Assembly (NCBI GenBank): GCA_040386155.1
Contig: JAZKFZ010000003.1
Span: forward strand, 1,116,001-1,180,000
Source: M0103 sp040386155
GTDB taxonomy: Bacteria > Bacteroidota > Bacteroidia > Flavobacteriales_D > Crocinitomicaceae
DNA: 64,000 bases
Direction of reading: 5' to 3'
Positions 63,148 through 64,000 of the stretch are shown in pieces; positions within the stretch are counted from its first letter, which is position 1; every line of letters starts with the position of its first letter. The notes under the pieces were generated by a model, which saw only the letters and a program-made list of their open reading frames with translations, was not told the DNA's origin and searched no databases. The position numbers and the translations under genes were made by a program.

Positions 63148-63504
63148 TCAGCAAGTATAAATAAAAGCCCAAGCAATGAGAATAAACTGAAGTGGTAATC
63201 GCGCGAATCTAATTCCTTTAGAAAGACGTAGACTCGCTTCTTCGTTAGTATACATATAAATATTTGAAGGAAACACAGCGAGCAATAACACAATGATTCC
63301 CCATGCTGAAAAAAGAGATGAAAAAGGAATCAACAATCCAATTCCAAACAATAATTCCACCATACCAGAAGAAATATTCCAAAAATCTTTATGCTTAAAA
63401 AATGGTGGTATGATCTTCTTATACATTCTAGGCACTCTAAAATGATTTGCGCCAGCTAGTATAAAAATAAGTGCAAAAAGGTATTGATGCCAAGGATATA
63501 TCAT
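63148..63504 (-). CDS. DoxX-like small membrane protein
   Basis: A 118-residue inner-membrane protein with four helices. The start YLFALIFILAGANHFRVPRM and the segment ISSGMVELLFGIGLLIPFSS match the DoxX/DoxD-like group, as does the loop VFPSNIYMY. Family members have varied or unknown roles. It lies 54 bp after yraN in the same direction. Confidence 0.75.
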   Translation of the reverse strand: MIYPWHQYLFALIFILAGANHFRVPRMYKKIIPPFFKHKDFWNISSGMVELLFGIGLLIPFSSLFSAWGIIVLLLAVFPSNIYMYTNEEASLRLSKGIRFARLPLQFILIAWAFIYTC

Positions 63505-63558
63505 AGATGATTAAAAGTACTTAAATATTGTGACACAATCACACAGAATCCAACCAAA

Positions 63559-63918
63559 TTAAAGTCTAGGAAAAAAAGCATTCTCAAGGTGCTCAATTTT
63601 CGTATGAAAGGAATTATGTACAATAGAAACGATATCAAATCGAGTATCTAAATCAATTCGTTCCTTTTTAAGGTATTGACTAGCAACTTTTATGATTGAC
63701 TTCTGTTTCCCTTTAGTTACAGCCTTCCATGGTTCGCCAATTATAGCTGTTTCGCGAGTTTTCACTTCAATCACAACGATTTGATTATTGCTTTTAGCAA
63801 TGATATCAATTTCAAGTTTTCCAAAACGATAATTTCTTACTAAAATTTGATAACCTTTATTATTAAGCAGCTGCACTGCTAAATTTTCGCCAAAAATACC
63901 TAATTCTTGTTGTGTCAT
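63559..63918 (-). CDS. YraN family protein (UPF0102)
   Basis: A 119-residue protein with the restriction-endonuclease-like fold of UPF0102: GIFGENLAVQLLNNKGYQIL, NYRFGKLEIDIIAKSNNQIV and VIEVKTRE hold the E...D...E-x-K nuclease core, which is complete here. Function in the cell is not established. The 82 bases after it to the window end hold no recognised feature. Confidence 0.9.
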   Translation of the reverse strand: MTQQELGIFGENLAVQLLNNKGYQILVRNYRFGKLEIDIIAKSNNQIVVIEVKTRETAIIGEPWKAVTKGKQKSIIKVASQYLKKERIDLDTRFDIVSIVHNSFHTKIEHLENAFFPRL

Positions 63919-64000
63919 AATCCTCTTTTCTCTTGAAGTTAAGAAATAAGTTGATTTGATACAAGTGCGGAAACAATAAAAAAGAAGATATTTTCAGTAA

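Overview
The window comes from an AT-rich member of the Bacteroidota, most likely Flavobacteriales (Crocinitomicaceae/Cryomorphaceae-like; the family is a guess). The evidence is Bacteroidota-type promoters (TTG, about 20 nt, TAnnTTTG), a type IX secretion (T9SS) C-terminal sorting domain on a secreted protein, a PorP/SprF-family outer-membrane protein, two POT peptide transporters, a flavobacterial MutA/MutB pair and a short FtsB/DivIC-like protein. It reads as a chromosomal core region: no transposase, integrase, rRNA or CRISPR array was seen.

Layout. 0-5.2 kb: apaG, a TPR membrane protein, the proline-catabolic dehydrogenase pruA and an amino-acid permease. 5.3-11 kb: a phenylacetyl-CoA epoxidase locus, paaABCD leftward and two PaaE-type reductases plus a short-chain dehydrogenase rightward, from one divergent promoter region. 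11.0-12.83 kb: a very AT-rich islet of four unknown small genes, interleaved with two pairs of direct repeats, one of which copies the flank of the trxA terminator. 12.8-18.6 kb: trxA, three small genes, terC, menD, a YdeI-like protein and a ChaN-like protein. 18.7-21.9 kb: a three-gene operon joining an LTA-synthase-like phosphoglycerol transferase to a diacylglycerol-kinase-like enzyme. 22.4-27.8 kb: an EI24 membrane protein, mutA, mutB, a secreted protein and a DivIC-like protein. 27.9-36.6 kb: two POT transporters, an M1 aminopeptidase, valS and a methyltransferase-like protein. 36.9-44.6 kb: a T9SS cargo protein, an amidohydrolase, an ECF sigma / anti-sigma / PorP operon and fadD. 44.6-53.6 kb: a TonB-C-like protein, a nucleotide-sugar epimerase and dehydrogenase, recG, two DsbD-type genes and tsaD. 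53.6-62.4 kb: tamB, a biotin carboxylase, sucC, map and a membrane protein. 62.5-63.1 kb: tRNA-Ser(GCU), tRNA-Pro(UGG) and tRNA-Arg(UCU). 63.1-63.9 kb: a DoxX-like protein and YraN.

Most notable is the leftward operon at 39.5-42.6 kb. An ECF sigma factor with a non-ATG start overlaps by 4 bp a 541-residue protein with a short cytoplasmic N-terminus, one inner-membrane helix, a long low-complexity periplasmic linker and a C-terminal region resembling the PorP/SprF outer-membrane barrel. A free-standing PorP/SprF gene follows 2 bp later. The middle protein therefore looks like a dual-membrane-spanning anti-sigma factor whose sensor is a T9SS-type barrel, so a state of the outer membrane or T9SS could be relayed directly to transcription.

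Metabolically the window joins aromatic catabolism (paa), amino-acid and peptide use (pruA, APC and POT transporters, M1 peptidase), propionate/methylmalonyl-CoA metabolism (mutAB, perhaps the biotin carboxylase), the TCA cycle (sucC) and menaquinone synthesis (menD).
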